Positions 8,257-17,917 of a DNA stretch of 64,000 bases are shown piece after piece; positions within the stretch are counted from its first letter, which is position 1, and each line of letters opens with the position of its first letter. Below the pieces are notes generated by a model. It saw only the letters and a list, made by a program, of their open reading frames with translations. It had not been told where the DNA came from and did not search any database. This stretch comes from Aromatoleum toluclasticum ATCC 700605 (GTDB lineage Bacteria > Pseudomonadota > Gammaproteobacteria > Burkholderiales > Rhodocyclaceae). A program made the position numbers and the translations under genes. The stretch is from positions 434,001 through 498,000 of the forward strand of contig NZ_KB899492.1 in assembly GCF_000378245.1 (NCBI RefSeq), in the 5' to 3' direction.

Positions 8257-8921
8257 TTTTCACCTCCGGCCACGACGCGGAAGCGACGGCCCGCGATATA
8301 CAGGCTGGTCGTCGCGAACAACAGGAAGCCCGGCACGATCAGCGCGATCGACACCCAGCCCGGCCAGCCCAGCATCAGCGAGGCCTCGCCCGATTCGTAG
8401 GACGCGAGCGCCGCGACGGCGGTGCGCCACGTGATGAGCAGCGCGACGACGCCCATCAGCAGCGCCGCCAGCCCGTCGAGGAACGCACGCCCGCGCTGCG
8501 GCAGCCAGTGCGTGAAGAAGTCGACGCGCACGTGGCCGTCGACCATCTGGCAGTAGGAGAAGAAGGTCGCCGACGCGACGGCCGCGCCCATCTGCAGGAT
8601 CTCGAAATCGCCCGGCACCGGCAGCGAGAACAGCTTGCGCCCGACGATGGACACCAGCGACATCCCGATCAGCGCGATGAAGATGGTGCCGCCGATCAGC
8701 GCGGACACCCTGCTGGCCGCGTACAGGCGCCGGCCCCACGGCCCGTGCGGCAGGGCCTCCGGACGGGCGACGTGCTCGATCGAACCGGGTTCGAGCTGGA
8801 CGCCGGCGTCCTCATTCCCGTCGGCCCCTTCCGCCCCTTCCGCACCTCCCGCGCCGCACACCTTCGCGGGCCGCAACCCCGCCGCGGCAGCGGCGTCCAG
8901 GCTCACTACGCTCGTATGCAT
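8253..8921 (-). CDS. TRAP transporter small membrane subunit (DctQ type)
   Basis: 222 residues with four membrane spans in the C-terminal 150 residues (GGTIFIALIGMSLVSIVGRK, then FDGLAALLMG-like and IALIVPGFLLF segments), typical of DctQ. I place the start at ATG 8921 because AGGAGGAGACAATAC precedes it. A GTG further up (8963) would overlap the operator-like palindrome at 8950-8966. The N-terminal 60 residues are long, low in complexity and rich in Gly and Ala, which is unusual for DctQ. First gene of the dctQ-dctM-dctP-CoA ligase unit. Confidence 0.87.
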   Translation of the reverse strand: MHTSVVSLDAAAAAGLRPAKVCGAGGAEGAEGADGNEDAGVQLEPGSIEHVARPEALPHGPWGRRLYAASRVSALIGGTIFIALIGMSLVSIVGRKLFSLPVPGDFEILQMGAAVASATFFSYCQMVDGHVRVDFFTHWLPQRGRAFLDGLAALLMGVVALLITWRTAVAALASYESGEASLMLGWPGWVSIALIVPGFLLFATTSLYIAGRRFRVVAGGEK

Positions 8922-8949
8922 GTATTGTCTCCTCCTTCGTGCGCTCATT

Positions 8950-8966
8950 GGCTGAACGTTCACTCA
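8950..8966. promoter_or_regulatory. TetR-type operator, short-spacer form, before the TRAP transporter unit
   Basis: GGCTGAACGTTCACTCA contains a perfect TGAACGTTCA core (8953-8962). Its outer half-sites are shared with the site at 3268. It lies about 30 bp upstream of the dctQ-like start and downstream of the acyl-CoA dehydrogenase stop. I did not find a convincing -35/-10 pair. Confidence 0.5.
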
Positions 8967-9038
8967 TGTATCATGCGGAGAAAATAAGGGAGCTCGCGGC
9001 GGGCGCCGCACGACGCCCGCCGCGGTCCCTTGGCAGGC

Positions 9039-10217
<1,179 letters not shown>

Positions 10218-10350
10218 TTTCGCGTCTCCTCTCGGGGCAGTACGCCGGCGGCGCCCACCCTCATCCTTATGGTTGCTGTCCTGTGCGGCGCCCGCTCGGG
10301 CGGGTCTGTATGCCGCTTGTGTCGATCTATGATTGCGCCCTGTCCGCTCC

Positions 10351-11154
10351 TCACATCACCTCGCCGCCGGACACCGAGATCGCCTGCCCGGTGATCGCCT
10401 CCGAGCCCGGCAGGCACAGCCACAACACCGCGTTGGCGACCTCTTCCGGGCGCACCAGACGGCCCTGCGGGTTGTGCTTCGCCAGTTCGGCGAGCGCGTC
10501 GGTCTCGCTGCGTCCGGTCTTCTCGCGGATGTTCGCGACCGCATCGCGCACGATGTCAGTGTCGGTGTAGCCGGGGCATACGGCGTTCACCGTGATGTTC
10601 TTGTGCGCCATTTCCAGCGCCAGCGCGCGCGTCAGGCCGATGACGCCATGTTTGGCGGCGCAGTACGCGGACACGTAGGGATAGCCCTTCTCGCCCGCGG
10701 TGCTCGCGACGTTGATGACGCGGCCCCAGCCGGCGGCGAGCATGCCGGGCAGCGCGGCGCGCGTCGCCAGATAGGTGCCGGTGAGATTCACGTCCAGCAT
10801 CTGCTGCCACAGCGCGGGCTCGGTGCGCAGGAAGGGCGCGCTGCCGGCCTGGCCGGCGTTGTTGACCAGCACCGCGACCGGGCCCAGCGCGCGGGCGGCG
10901 GCAGCGAAGGCCGCTTCGACCGAATCCGCGCTGGCGACGTCGACCGCCTCGCAATGCACCTCGATGCCGCGCGGCCCTGCTTCCGCCCGCAAGGCGGCGG
11001 CGCGCTCTTCGAGCTGTCCGCGGGTGCGGCCCATCAGCGTCAGGTGCGCACCCTGCGCGGCGGCGGCCGCGGCGATCGCGGCACCGATGCCGCGGCCGCC
11101 GCCGGTGATCACCACGTGTTTGCCAGCGAGTGCGCGATCCAGATCTGCCGCCAT
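10351..11154 (-). CDS. SDR-family 3-hydroxyacyl-CoA dehydrogenase-like oxidoreductase
   Basis: 267 residues. It has the classical SDR cofactor loop TGGGRGIG, the NNAG motif in [10 protein letters not shown], and the catalytic Ser with Tyr-X3-Lys in [20 protein letters not shown]. The end [14 protein letters not shown] is typical of acyl-CoA or 3-hydroxybutyrate dehydrogenases of the family. I chose ATG 11154 because GGAGGATGTG precedes it. It is the second SDR of the island and differs clearly from the BadH-like one, so the two probably act on successive hydroxyl groups. A promoter-operator pair matching the one before the BadH-like gene lies 77 bp upstream. Confidence 0.85.
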   Translation of the reverse strand: MAADLDRALAGKHVVITGGGRGIGAAIAAAAAAQGAHLTLMGRTRGQLEERAAALRAEAGPRGIEVHCEAVDVASADSVEAAFAAAARALGPVAVLVNNAGQAGSAPFLRTEPALWQQMLDVNLTGTYLATRAALPGMLAAGWGRVINVASTAGEKGYPYVSAYCAAKHGVIGLTRALALEMAHKNITVNAVCPGYTDTDIVRDAVANIREKTGRSETDALAELAKHNPQGRLVRPEEVANAVLWLCLPGSEAITGQAISVSGGEVM

Positions 11155-11230
11155 CACATCCTCCGCGTTTGCTTGTCCTTGCCGGTCGAGCCCGCCGCGC
11201 ACCGAGGTCCGGATACGCCTTGCAGTTCGG

Positions 11231-11266
11231 TGAATGAATATTCGTTCATTTCAATCGTACAGTCAA
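11231..11266 (-). promoter_or_regulatory. promoter with TetR-type operator, upstream of the second SDR gene
   Basis: GAATGAA-N6-TTCATTT at 11232-11251. Minus-strand TTGACT (11261-11266) and GAATAT (11238-11243) are spaced 17 bp, the same layout as at 4133-4168. The repressor would cover the -10 element at both promoters. Confidence 0.65.
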
Positions 11267-11341
11267 CGGGAATCTTTCCTTGCGTCGGATTCCCGTTGCC
11301 CGGCTCCGCTCGGCGGCCGCCCGGGCCACGGCTTGCGTCGT

Positions 11342-12655
11342 TCAGGCCACAGCGTCGCTCAGGGTTTCCGCGTAGGCCTGGAAGCGCCGGAGTTCCTCGG
11401 GCGGAACGAGCGAGCCGCCCGTCGCCCAGATCACATGCGTGGCGGCGCGCAGATCGAGCCCGTGCTCGCGCACGTAGGCTTGGCCTTCGGCCGAATCGCG
11501 CAGCCACCCCGGCCCGCCGACGCCGGCCGCCGCGGACGGCTCGGCCTCCACGCCCAGCGATCGCTTGAGGGCGCGCAAGTGAACGTAGAGCCGATCGTCG
11601 GGGACGGTGAACACGCCGGCAAGCTGCGCAGCCATCAAGGGGCTGACGAGGTGGGACGCCAAGCCGACGGCGAGACCGTCGGCATCGGTGCGGTTGTCGA
11701 GGCCGATGTCGTAGACGGATACCGGGGCGTCTCCCCCCGAGGCCAGCTGCACCAGCATGCAGGGCGAGGCGACGGGCTCGGCGAAGAAGCAGTGCACATG
11801 ATCGCCGAACAAGGCCTTGAGCCCGTAGGTGATGCCGCCGGGGGCGCCGCCGACGCCGCAAGGGATGTAGACGAAGAGCGGATGCGCGGCGTCCACGACG
11901 CGGCCGGCTTCGGCAAGCTGACGGGCCAGATGACGGGCCGCGGCCGCGTAGCCGAAAAAGAGCAGCGCGGAGCTTTCGTCATCGACGAAATGGCAGCGCG
12001 GCGAAGCCATCGCCTGCTCGCGCCCCGCCGCCACGGCTTCGGCGTAGTCGCCTGCGTGCTCCACGACGCGCACGCCGCGTTTGCGCAGGCGGTCCTTCTT
12101 CCACGCCTTCGCGTCCGCGGACATATGCACCACCGCGTCGAAGCCGAGGGCTGCCGCCATCACGCCGATGCTCAGGCCTAGGTTGCCGGTGCTGCCGACC
12201 GACACCGTGTATTGCGAGAACAGCGCGCGTGCGGGCGCCGTCGCGAGGACGCGGGGATCGCCGCCAGCGGCTAGGAGTCCGTGCTCGATGGCGACGGATT
12301 CGGCGAAGGCGAGCACTTCGTGAAAGCCGCCGCGCGCCTTGATGGACCCGGCAACCGGCAGCTCGTCGTCGCGCTTGATGAACCACGCCCCCTCGGTGCC
12401 ATCCGTGCCGGCCAGCTCGTCGCGGAGCGCAGCGGCGGGCATCAGTTGCGATTCGATATTTCCGTTGCTTGGCGCGAGTTCGGGAAACAGCGTCGCCATG
12501 AGCGGCGCAAAGCGCGCCAGGCGCGCTTCGGCGGCCGCAATCAGCGCAGGCGATGGGGCAGAGGCCGGCAGGGCTTGGCCTCGCCGCGGATTCAGCCAGA
12601 GCAACGGCCGTCGAGATTGAAGCTGCGCCAGCAGTGCCGGAGCGAGAGCAGTCAT
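11342..12655 (-). CDS. dsdA: D-serine ammonia-lyase (D-serine dehydratase)
   Basis: 437 residues, close to the 440-residue length of DsdA. The PLP lysine lies in [14 protein letters not shown], the phosphate-binding loop is [13 protein letters not shown], and [15 protein letters not shown] is the second glycine-rich segment. It converts D-serine to pyruvate and ammonia and is needed for D-serine detoxification or use. I chose ATG 12655 over the longer ORF since the upstream residues are not family-like. There is no DsdC regulator or DsdX permease nearby, and no TGAATGAA operator. It sits inside the catabolic island without an obvious metabolic link, so it may be an insertion that was kept by chance. 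Confidence 0.9.
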   Translation of the reverse strand: MTALAPALLAQLQSRRPLLWLNPRRGQALPASAPSPALIAAAEARLARFAPLMATLFPELAPSNGNIESQLMPAAALRDELAGTDGTEGAWFIKRDDELPVAGSIKARGGFHEVLAFAESVAIEHGLLAAGGDPRVLATAPARALFSQYTVSVGSTGNLGLSIGVMAAALGFDAVVHMSADAKAWKKDRLRKRGVRVVEHAGDYAEAVAAGREQAMASPRCHFVDDESSALLFFGYAAAARHLARQLAEAGRVVDAAHPLFVYIPCGVGGAPGGITYGLKALFGDHVHCFFAEPVASPCMLVQLASGGDAPVSVYDIGLDNRTDADGLAVGLASHLVSPLMAAQLAGVFTVPDDRLYVHLRALKRSLGVEAEPSAAAGVGGPGWLRDSAEGQAYVREHGLDLRAATHVIWATGGSLVPPEELRRFQAYAETLSDAVA

Positions 12656-12804
12656 GTTGCCGATCCTTGCAGGGGGTTCCCGTGTGGATCGCGATCCTAA
12701 GCCCGCTTGGCGCGTGGAAATAGCGATTCTTTCTAAATCATGCATCAGCCCTGCTAATACATCCGGGACCGGACGCCTCCGTTCCCGGGGCGGCGCGCTC
12801 GCCC

Positions 12805-12836
12805 CTTGCGGACGCCGTACAAGCGGCGTCCGCAAG
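12805..12836. terminator. strong hairpin downstream of the reductase operon
   Basis: CTTGCGGACGCCG (12805-12817) and CGGCGTCCGCAAG (12824-12836) form a perfect 13-bp stem with a 6-nt loop, 22 bp beyond the GNAT stop codon. No U-tract follows on the minus strand. It could be a Rho-assisted terminator or a 3'-end stabiliser. Confidence 0.6.
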
Positions 12837-12857
12837 CGAGGGCACTCGACGCAACCG

Positions 12858-13310
12858 TCAGGCGACGGCGTATTCCAGGTTGACCCGCTTCGACGGGGCG
12901 AAACGCTGGCGCGAGAAGAAGCGCGCCAGCGCGAAGTCGTCCCAATTCACCGACGTGTACACCTTCTTCACGCCCGCCACCTTCATGTTCGTCATGAACT
13001 GGTCGAGCAGTTCGCTGCCGACACCGTGGCCCTGCAGCGCCGGGTCGACGCCGATCGTGTCTATCGTCGCCGAGGTCTCGGGGATGCCGAACTCGCCGAA
13101 ATAGATGTCGCCCATGACGAAACCGGCGACGCGGCCGTCGATCTCGCACACCAGCGACACGTTGATGTTGTGATTCGGGTTCAGGGTCGCCGCGATCTTG
13201 CGCGCGTAATACTCGCGCCGATCCTGCTTCGAGGCCACCTGGTCGATGCGCACGATCGCGTCGAGATCGTCCTTCCTGAGCACCCGCATTACCCGCTTCT
13301 GGTTCGCCAT
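12858..13310 (-). CDS. GNAT N-acetyltransferase in the reductase operon
   Basis: 150 residues with a full GNAT fold pattern. The acetyl-CoA loop is [17 protein letters not shown] (Q-G-H-G-V-G), followed by a typical beta-bulge region and [26 protein letters not shown] precedes the ATG. It follows the reductase subunit gene by 49 bp, a gap that contains a GC-rich hairpin, so it is probably co-transcribed. GNAT enzymes acetylate aryl- and acyl-CoA ligases on the lysine of the PX4GK motif in Rhodopseudomonas. Both CoA ligases in this window have that motif, so a control role over CoA activation is possible. The substrate is not proven. Confidence 0.82.
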   Translation of the reverse strand: MANQKRVMRVLRKDDLDAIVRIDQVASKQDRREYYARKIAATLNPNHNINVSLVCEIDGRVAGFVMGDIYFGEFGIPETSATIDTIGVDPALQGHGVGSELLDQFMTNMKVAGVKKVYTSVNWDDFALARFFSRQRFAPSKRVNLEYAVA

Positions 13311-13327
13311 GCGTCTTCCTCCTCGGA

Positions 13328-13352
13328 GGGCGCGCCCTGGAGCGGGCGCGCC
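13328..13352. other. intercistronic hairpin between reductase subunit and GNAT genes
   Basis: GGGCGCGCCC (13328-13337) and GGGCGCGCC (13344-13352) can pair over about 9 bp with a short loop. No U-tract follows. It probably marks an mRNA processing or attenuation point before the acetyltransferase gene. Confidence 0.5.
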
Positions 13353-13359
13353 TCAATGG

Positions 13360-14277
13360 TCAGCCCTTGGCGGCCTGCTTCTGCATCAGCGTGTAGCCGA
13401 ACAGCGCAGCGCCGAGTGCGCCGGCGATCTGGCTGTCGATCTTCGTATCGACGGCCTTGATGCCTAGCAGCTTTTCGATGCGCTTCACGACGCCCGGGTT
13501 CTTCGCGATGCCGCCGGTGATGAAGAAGCCCTCTTCCACGCCGATCCGCTCCAGCAGGCTCACGACGCGCTCGGCCATCGCCTGGCAGTACGCCGCGATC
13601 ACCTTGTTCTTGGTGTAGCCGGCCTTCAGCAGCGCCAGCGCCTCGGATTTCGCGAACACCACGCAGATCGACGACACGGCTTCGGGCTCCTCATCGACCT
13701 CGAAGGAGCGCGGGCCCAGCTCGGCGATGGGGATCTGCATCAGGTCGGAGATGACTTCCATGCCGCGACCGGTACCGGCTGCGCACTTGTCGTTCATCAG
13801 GAAGTTGGTGACCTTGCCCTTTTCGTCGCAGTGGATGGCCTTGCAGTCCTGACCGCCCATGTCGAGGATGGTGCGCACCTTGTTGCCGCCCATGTAGTTC
13901 GCGCCGCGGGCGTGGCACGCGATCTCGGTGATCGCCTTGTGGGCGAAGGGCACGTTCACCCGGCCGTAGCCGGTGCCGATGACATGGTGGATGTCCTCGA
14001 GCTTCATCCCGATCTTGTCCATGATGCCGGCAAGCGCATTCTTCGCCGAGTCCGGCGAGTTGCTGCCGGTGCGCATGCTGTTGTAGCCGTACAGCTCGCC
14101 GTCACAGACCAGCACCGCCTGCGAGGACACCGAGCCGACGTCGATGCCGCAGGTGATGATCTTCGCGTCCTTCCAGTTCTTGGTCTCGTCGTACCAGGTG
14201 TTTTCCTGCCAGCGCCAGAATTCCTTCTTCTCGGGGGCGGCGGTGGCGAGCGTCCCCTGATCGATTCCTGCATTCAT
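13360..14277 (-). CDS. bzdQ: benzoyl-CoA reductase-type ATPase subunit, BzdQ-like
   Basis: 305 residues. An N-terminal extension (FWRWQENTWYDE) typical of BzdQ is followed by the ASKHA-type ATPase domain: GIDVGSVSS (44-52), TGYGRVNVPF, LDMGGQDCKAIH (139-149) and TGGIAKNPG near the end. C165 (NDKCAAGTGRG) and C205 (SSICVVFAKSE) are the expected ligands for the [4Fe-4S] cluster shared with the partner ATPase subunit. The BzdP-BzdQ pair hydrolyses ATP to push electrons to the ring-reducing subunits. It is 31 bp after the BzdP-like gene. The length and N-terminal extension point to the Azoarcus (bzd) type, not the longer Thauera BcrA. Confidence 0.85.
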   Translation of the reverse strand: MNAGIDQGTLATAAPEKKEFWRWQENTWYDETKNWKDAKIITCGIDVGSVSSQAVLVCDGELYGYNSMRTGSNSPDSAKNALAGIMDKIGMKLEDIHHVIGTGYGRVNVPFAHKAITEIACHARGANYMGGNKVRTILDMGGQDCKAIHCDEKGKVTNFLMNDKCAAGTGRGMEVISDLMQIPIAELGPRSFEVDEEPEAVSSICVVFAKSEALALLKAGYTKNKVIAAYCQAMAERVVSLLERIGVEEGFFITGGIAKNPGVVKRIEKLLGIKAVDTKIDSQIAGALGAALFGYTLMQKQAAKG

Positions 14278-14308
14278 TTCATTTCTCCTCGATTCATGTC
14301 CGGTCGGT

Positions 14309-15112
14309 TCAGTGCAGGCGCTCGGCCGCGATCAGCGCGCAACCCAGGGCGCTGACGAACTCGGGCAGTTCGGGCAGCAGCACCTCGTCGACCTCCATCG
14401 CGTTCTTCAGCGAAGCGACGAAGCCCGGGTTGTGGCCCATACCGCCGATCAGCACGACCTTGCCGTCGATGCCGACGCGGCGCACCATCGCGCACACGCG
14501 GCTCGCCACCGCATCCAGCACCGCCTTGGCGATGTCTTCCTTCGGCGTCGAGGAGTGGATCAGCGACACGACTTCCGACTCCGCGAACACGGTGCATTGC
14601 GCGTTCATCGGGATGCTCTTGTCCGACTTCAGGCTCGCCTCGCCGAACTCCTTGAGCGACAGCTGCAGCGCGCGGCTCATCGCCTCGGCGAAGGAGCCGG
14701 CGCCTGCGGCGCACTTCTCGTTGCCGGCGAAGTCGATCGCCTTGCCTTCCGGATCGGTCTTGATGCCGCGCCCTTCCTCGGCGCCGACGTCCACGATGGT
14801 GCGCGCCTGCGGGTACATGTACACCGCGCCGCGCGCGCCGGCGGTCATCTCGGTGACGCCTTCGGTGGCGAAGGCGACCTGGCCGCGCCCGGCGCCGGTG
14901 GCAAACACCGACTTCACCTGCCCGCGTTCGACGCCCGCCGCCTTCAGGGCGTCGTCGTAGGCCTGTTCGGCCGCCTGGTCCGCGTCGAGGTCGCCCGGCA
15001 GCATCATGTGCGCCTTCTTCACGACCAATTGCGGCTTGCCTTCCATGTCGAGCTCTTCGAGCAGCACGACCTTGACGCTGCGCGAACCCATGTCGATTCC
15101 TGCGGTGATCAT
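14309..15112 (-). CDS. bzdP: benzoyl-CoA reductase-type ATPase subunit, BzdP-like
   Basis: 267 residues. It begins ITAGIDMGSRSVKVV, the phosphate-1 loop of the BadF/HgdC ATPase family. ATGAGRGQVAFA, VDVGAEEGRGIK and IGGMGHNPG complete the nucleotide site. C134 (NEKCAAGAGS) and C173 (NAQCTVFAESE) are the cluster ligands. It forms the electron-activating ATPase dimer with the BzdQ-like protein. I chose ATG 15112, preceded by GAGGACAGGAAC; the longer frame upstream runs through a GC-rich hairpin. The 148-bp gap to the preceding gene is unusually long for this operon type. Confidence 0.86.
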   Translation of the reverse strand: MITAGIDMGSRSVKVVLLEELDMEGKPQLVVKKAHMMLPGDLDADQAAEQAYDDALKAAGVERGQVKSVFATGAGRGQVAFATEGVTEMTAGARGAVYMYPQARTIVDVGAEEGRGIKTDPEGKAIDFAGNEKCAAGAGSFAEAMSRALQLSLKEFGEASLKSDKSIPMNAQCTVFAESEVVSLIHSSTPKEDIAKAVLDAVASRVCAMVRRVGIDGKVVLIGGMGHNPGFVASLKNAMEVDEVLLPELPEFVSALGCALIAAERLH

Positions 15113-15170
15113 GTTCCTGTCCTCATCTCTTTGGCATTTTCCGTGATTCTTGTCCGGGCGCGTGGCGACA

Positions 15171-15208
15171 CCCGGGGGCCGCCTCCGCGACGGGATGCGG
15201 CCCCCGGG
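15171..15208. other. 12-bp perfect inverted repeat between bzdO- and bzdP-like genes
   Basis: CCCGGGGGCCGC (15171-15182) and GCGGCCCCCGGG (15197-15208) are exact reverse complements around a 14-nt loop. The hairpin occupies the gap between the catalytic subunit genes and the ATPase subunit genes. There is no U-tract, so segmental mRNA stability or partial attenuation is more likely than complete termination. Confidence 0.65.
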
Positions 15209-15260
15209 CACGGCGACGCGGCGCCGCTCTCTGCCGGGTTATCGGGGGTGCTTGTGTGGA

Positions 15261-16571
15261 TCAGGCTGCCAGGCGGCGCAACCCGAGCTGCTCCATGAAG
15301 GCATCCACACGCGCCTGCGTGCGCACTTCGTCGAACTCGCGCTCGTCGCCCATGTTGCCCTCGTAGGTCATGATCGGAATGCCGGCCTTGGCCATCGCCT
15401 GGCGGTTTTCCATGATGCCGACCGAGAGGCCCTCGCAGCCGCGGTTGAGGTGCATCATGCAGCCGTCGACACCCCAGTCGCGCGCGATGTTGAGCATCAT
15501 CTCGGACTTCACCGAGGGGTCGAAGAACTGCTGCCACAGCGGCTTCGAGAGGTTCCAGTCGGCATACAGGCGCAGCGCCGTGTCGCGGTCGTTCATCTCG
15601 ATGCCCTTCTCCCACGGCACCGTGCGCGCGCCCCACGAGCCGTCTTCCTTGTACTCCCACGTGCCTTCGAGGCCGAAGGTGTAGAGCGAGCCGATCGACA
15701 CCGCGCCGTAGCTCTCGAGGTAACGGAAGATCTTGAGGAAAGGCCACGGCGGCTGCGTGTCGGACATCAGGCGGCAGCGCTCGTTGGCCACCGCGGCGAT
15801 GCCGCGCGCGACGCGGTCCTTCACCTCGTCGTACAGCTCGTCCATGAAGTCCGCGCACCACTGCGAGGACTTGTGCAGGATGCACAGCACATACAGCGAG
15901 TACATGGTCTTCTCGTCGAGCGGCGCCGGCCGCGCCTTCTGAAGCTCGCAGATCTGCGCCCAGCGGCTGGTCGAGCGCATCTCGTTCTTGATCGCGCGGA
16001 TCAGCAGCTCGTCGTCGCACTTGCGCCCGGTCGCCTTCTCGACGAACTCGATCGAGTCGTGCAGCTGGCTGGTGACGTAGTCGAGGCGGTCGGGCGTGAG
16101 GTCCTTGTACGCTCCGACCGAGACGTCGACATAGAAGTCAGGGATCTTCTTCACGTGCGCGACGTGCTGGTACCACTTCGCGTGCGAGCAGCAGATCTGC
16201 GTCTGGTAGATGAAATCCGACGTCGGCCACTTGCCGCCGTAGAAGTATTCATCGAGGTGCATGCTGCCCCAGTAGATGCGCATGTAGGAGCACATGTCGC
16301 GCGCGAAGCCGTAGGACTCGGCGGCGTCGAGGCAGCGCTGGGTGAACTTCTTGTCGAGCGACACGCCGGCCGAATACGGTTCGCCGGTCAGCGGATAGAC
16401 GTCGTCGCCGAGCGAGGTCGGGATCGCATCGAAGGACCAGCCCGCCGCGGACCAGCGGATGCCGCCGTTTTCCTTGGCGCGGGCGTAGTTGTGGTAGTAC
16501 TGCTCGCGCAGCTGCTTGGCCTTGCCCCACAGCTTGAGCTGTTCGGTCGGGTAGATCGCCTTGGTGTCCAT
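15261..16571 (-). CDS. bzdO: benzoyl-CoA reductase-type subunit, BzdO/BcrB-like
   Basis: 436 residues in the HgdB/BcrB family (2-hydroxyglutaryl-CoA dehydratase D-component fold). Cysteines in [22 protein letters not shown] and [18 protein letters not shown] are candidate ligands for the double-cubane-type clusters. In the class I reductase this subunit pairs with the BzdN-like protein to bind the aryl-CoA and donate low-potential electrons to the ring. It starts 19 bp after the BzdN-like stop. Its length fits the bzd type (about 50 kDa). Confidence 0.87.
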   Translation of the reverse strand: MDTKAIYPTEQLKLWGKAKQLREQYYHNYARAKENGGIRWSAAGWSFDAIPTSLGDDVYPLTGEPYSAGVSLDKKFTQRCLDAAESYGFARDMCSYMRIYWGSMHLDEYFYGGKWPTSDFIYQTQICCSHAKWYQHVAHVKKIPDFYVDVSVGAYKDLTPDRLDYVTSQLHDSIEFVEKATGRKCDDELLIRAIKNEMRSTSRWAQICELQKARPAPLDEKTMYSLYVLCILHKSSQWCADFMDELYDEVKDRVARGIAAVANERCRLMSDTQPPWPFLKIFRYLESYGAVSIGSLYTFGLEGTWEYKEDGSWGARTVPWEKGIEMNDRDTALRLYADWNLSKPLWQQFFDPSVKSEMMLNIARDWGVDGCMMHLNRGCEGLSVGIMENRQAMAKAGIPIMTYEGNMGDEREFDEVRTQARVDAFMEQLGLRRLAA

Positions 16572-16590
16572 GTCTTGTCTCCTGTCGCGC

Positions 16591-17730
16591 TCAGAACAGT
16601 TCTTCTTCGCTCAGCGTCTCGAGCATCGCCTCGATGCGGATGCGGAACGGGCCGATCGGGTTGGTGATGTCGAACTCCAGGAACAGCGTCGGGATGCCGT
16701 TGGCCTCGAGGTGGCGCTTGAGATCCGGGTAGTCGCCCTCGTGCGGATCGCAGAACTTCTGCTGCAGGAAGACGGCCGCCTGCACCTTGTATTCCTTGGC
16801 GAGATCCAGCACGTGCTGGAAGCGCGTGTGCGACGGGTAGTCCTTGGTCGGGCAGGCCGGGCGGTCGCAGTAGCGTTCGGCGATCGCCTTGACCACGTCG
16901 TCGTCAGCCTTCGATGCGTTCCAGAAGTAGCGCGTGCCCGAGCACTGGTCGTCGATGACGATCGTCGCGCCCACCGACTCGACCATCGCCATGAAGGCCA
17001 CGTCGTCGTTCTCCGAGCCGATCGTCATGAAGCGCGCGCCCGTCGGCCGCGTCACCTTGCGCGCCGGCAGCGCGGCGAGCACCTTCTTCAGCATCTCGTT
17101 GTGTTCGCGCTTGTCGATGAACTGTGCGGTGATCGACGCGTACAGCGCCTCGACGCCGGTGACGCGCGGCTCGTCCGCCTTGCGGTAGTCGAACAGTTCG
17201 CGCAGCAGGCGGCGGTTCTCGTCGCACACGGCCAGCGCGTCGCGCAGCATGTCGTCGGTGAGTTCCTTGCCGGTGAGCGTCTGCAGGAACACGCGGAACG
17301 CCTGCACTTCGGCACGGTGCGCCTTGCGCGAATGGGGCGACTGCACGTCGTTGGGCATCGCGACGTAGTAGTCCCACTTCACCGTCGGCACGTTCTGGCG
17401 CCAGGAGCTGTAGGCCTGGCGATACTGGATGCAGGACTGCGTCAGCGTGACGCCTTCCGCGTAGTCGAAGCGGCCCAGCAGGCCCTGCGCCAGCGAGTCG
17501 CGGCAGAACGGGCAGAACATGCCGAAAATGTGCGGCTCGGTCACGTTCTGCGGCTCGTGCGCGCCGAGCACCCGCACCGGCAGCATGCCGGCCGCAATCA
17601 GCAGCTCCTCGGGCGAGTAGGTGCACATCGTCGCGACGACCTGGCCGCCGGTGCGCGCCTTCCAGGCGCGGGCATAGTCGTGGCGCTTCTCGTACCACTC
17701 CTTGAACTGGTCAAACAATCCGTCGTTCAT
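16591..17730 (-). CDS. bzdN: benzoyl-CoA reductase-type subunit, BzdN/BcrC-like (first gene of operon)
   Basis: 379 residues, HgdB/BcrC family. Conserved cysteines occur in [59 protein letters not shown] and [13 protein letters not shown], which supply iron-sulfur ligands next to the substrate. ATG 17730 is chosen because AAGGAGACGGATTC precedes it; the frame remains open further upstream into the promoter. It is the first gene of the minus-strand unit N-O-P-Q-GNAT. The ferredoxin and modified beta-oxidation genes that normally follow bzdNOPQ are absent, so this may be a second reductase for a substituted benzoate. Confidence 0.87.
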   Translation of the reverse strand: MNDGLFDQFKEWYEKRHDYARAWKARTGGQVVATMCTYSPEELLIAAGMLPVRVLGAHEPQNVTEPHIFGMFCPFCRDSLAQGLLGRFDYAEGVTLTQSCIQYRQAYSSWRQNVPTVKWDYYVAMPNDVQSPHSRKAHRAEVQAFRVFLQTLTGKELTDDMLRDALAVCDENRRLLRELFDYRKADEPRVTGVEALYASITAQFIDKREHNEMLKKVLAALPARKVTRPTGARFMTIGSENDDVAFMAMVESVGATIVIDDQCSGTRYFWNASKADDDVVKAIAERYCDRPACPTKDYPSHTRFQHVLDLAKEYKVQAAVFLQQKFCDPHEGDYPDLKRHLEANGIPTLFLEFDITNPIGPFRIRIEAMLETLSEEELF

Positions 17731-17830
17731 GAATCCGTCTCCTTGTGATTGCCCCGCCCTGTCGGGGAGCCTGTCCGGCCAAACCTTCCGATCCCCCACC
17801 CGGTCCTGTCCTGCCTCCACTTCAATCCGT

Positions 17831-17844
17831 TTGATGCCCATCAA
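17831..17844. promoter_or_regulatory. perfect FNR/AcpR-type box
   Basis: TTGAT-GCCC-ATCAA matches the FNR/CRP-family consensus TTGAT-N4-ATCAA at all ten positions. In Azoarcus the FNR-like AcpR activates the bzd promoter under anoxia. Here the box lies about 90 bp upstream of the bzdN-like ATG and abuts a TetR-type operator. I could not match it to a -10 at the class II distance on either strand. Confidence 0.6.
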
Positions 17845-17845
17845 C

Positions 17846-17891
17846 TGACTGAATGTTCGTTCACTCTACATCCGGATTTTCGCGAAATCAA
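17846..17891 (-). promoter_or_regulatory. reductase operon promoter with overlapping TetR-type operator
   Basis: The operator is GACTGAA-N6-TTCACTC at 17847-17866. A minus-strand promoter TTGATT (17886-17891)-N17-TAGAGT (17863-17868) is the best sigma70 match in the region. The operator covers the -10 and the likely start point. Confidence 0.5.
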
Positions 17892-17895
17892 GCAG

Positions 17896-17917
17896 TGAAT
17901 GAACAATTATTCATTCG
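17896..17917. promoter_or_regulatory. second TetR-type operator upstream of the reductase operon
   Basis: TGAATGAACAATTATTCATTCG contains perfect 7-bp arms GAATGAA and TTCATTC with a 6-bp centre. It lies just upstream of the -35 of the putative reductase promoter, about 50 bp from the first operator. Two sites could allow cooperative binding. Confidence 0.65.

Noticed and set aside
4211-8263. A 1350-codon minus-strand frame spanning the CoA ligase, DctP and DctM regions
   Set aside because: Only the part from 4211 to 5785 is protein-like; the rest is an Arg/Pro/Gly-rich read-through antiphase to real DctP and DctM genes. High GC makes stop codons rare.
5764-8400. An 878-codon plus-strand frame opposite the TRAP genes
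   Set aside because: It is an Arg/His/Asp-rich shadow of the transporter genes without any domain.
8961-8963. GTG start for the DctQ-like protein
   Set aside because: It overlaps the operator-like palindrome, whereas ATG 8921 has a near-perfect AGGAGGAG site.
15171-15208. Intrinsic terminator splitting the reductase operon
   Set aside because: The stem is perfect but no U-tract follows, and no promoter is apparent before the BzdP-like gene, so full termination is unlikely.
17842-17844. Earlier ATG for the BzdN-like gene
   Set aside because: The added 38 residues are not family-like, the codon lies inside the FNR-type box, and there is no ribosome site. ATG 17730 has AAGGAG at good spacing.
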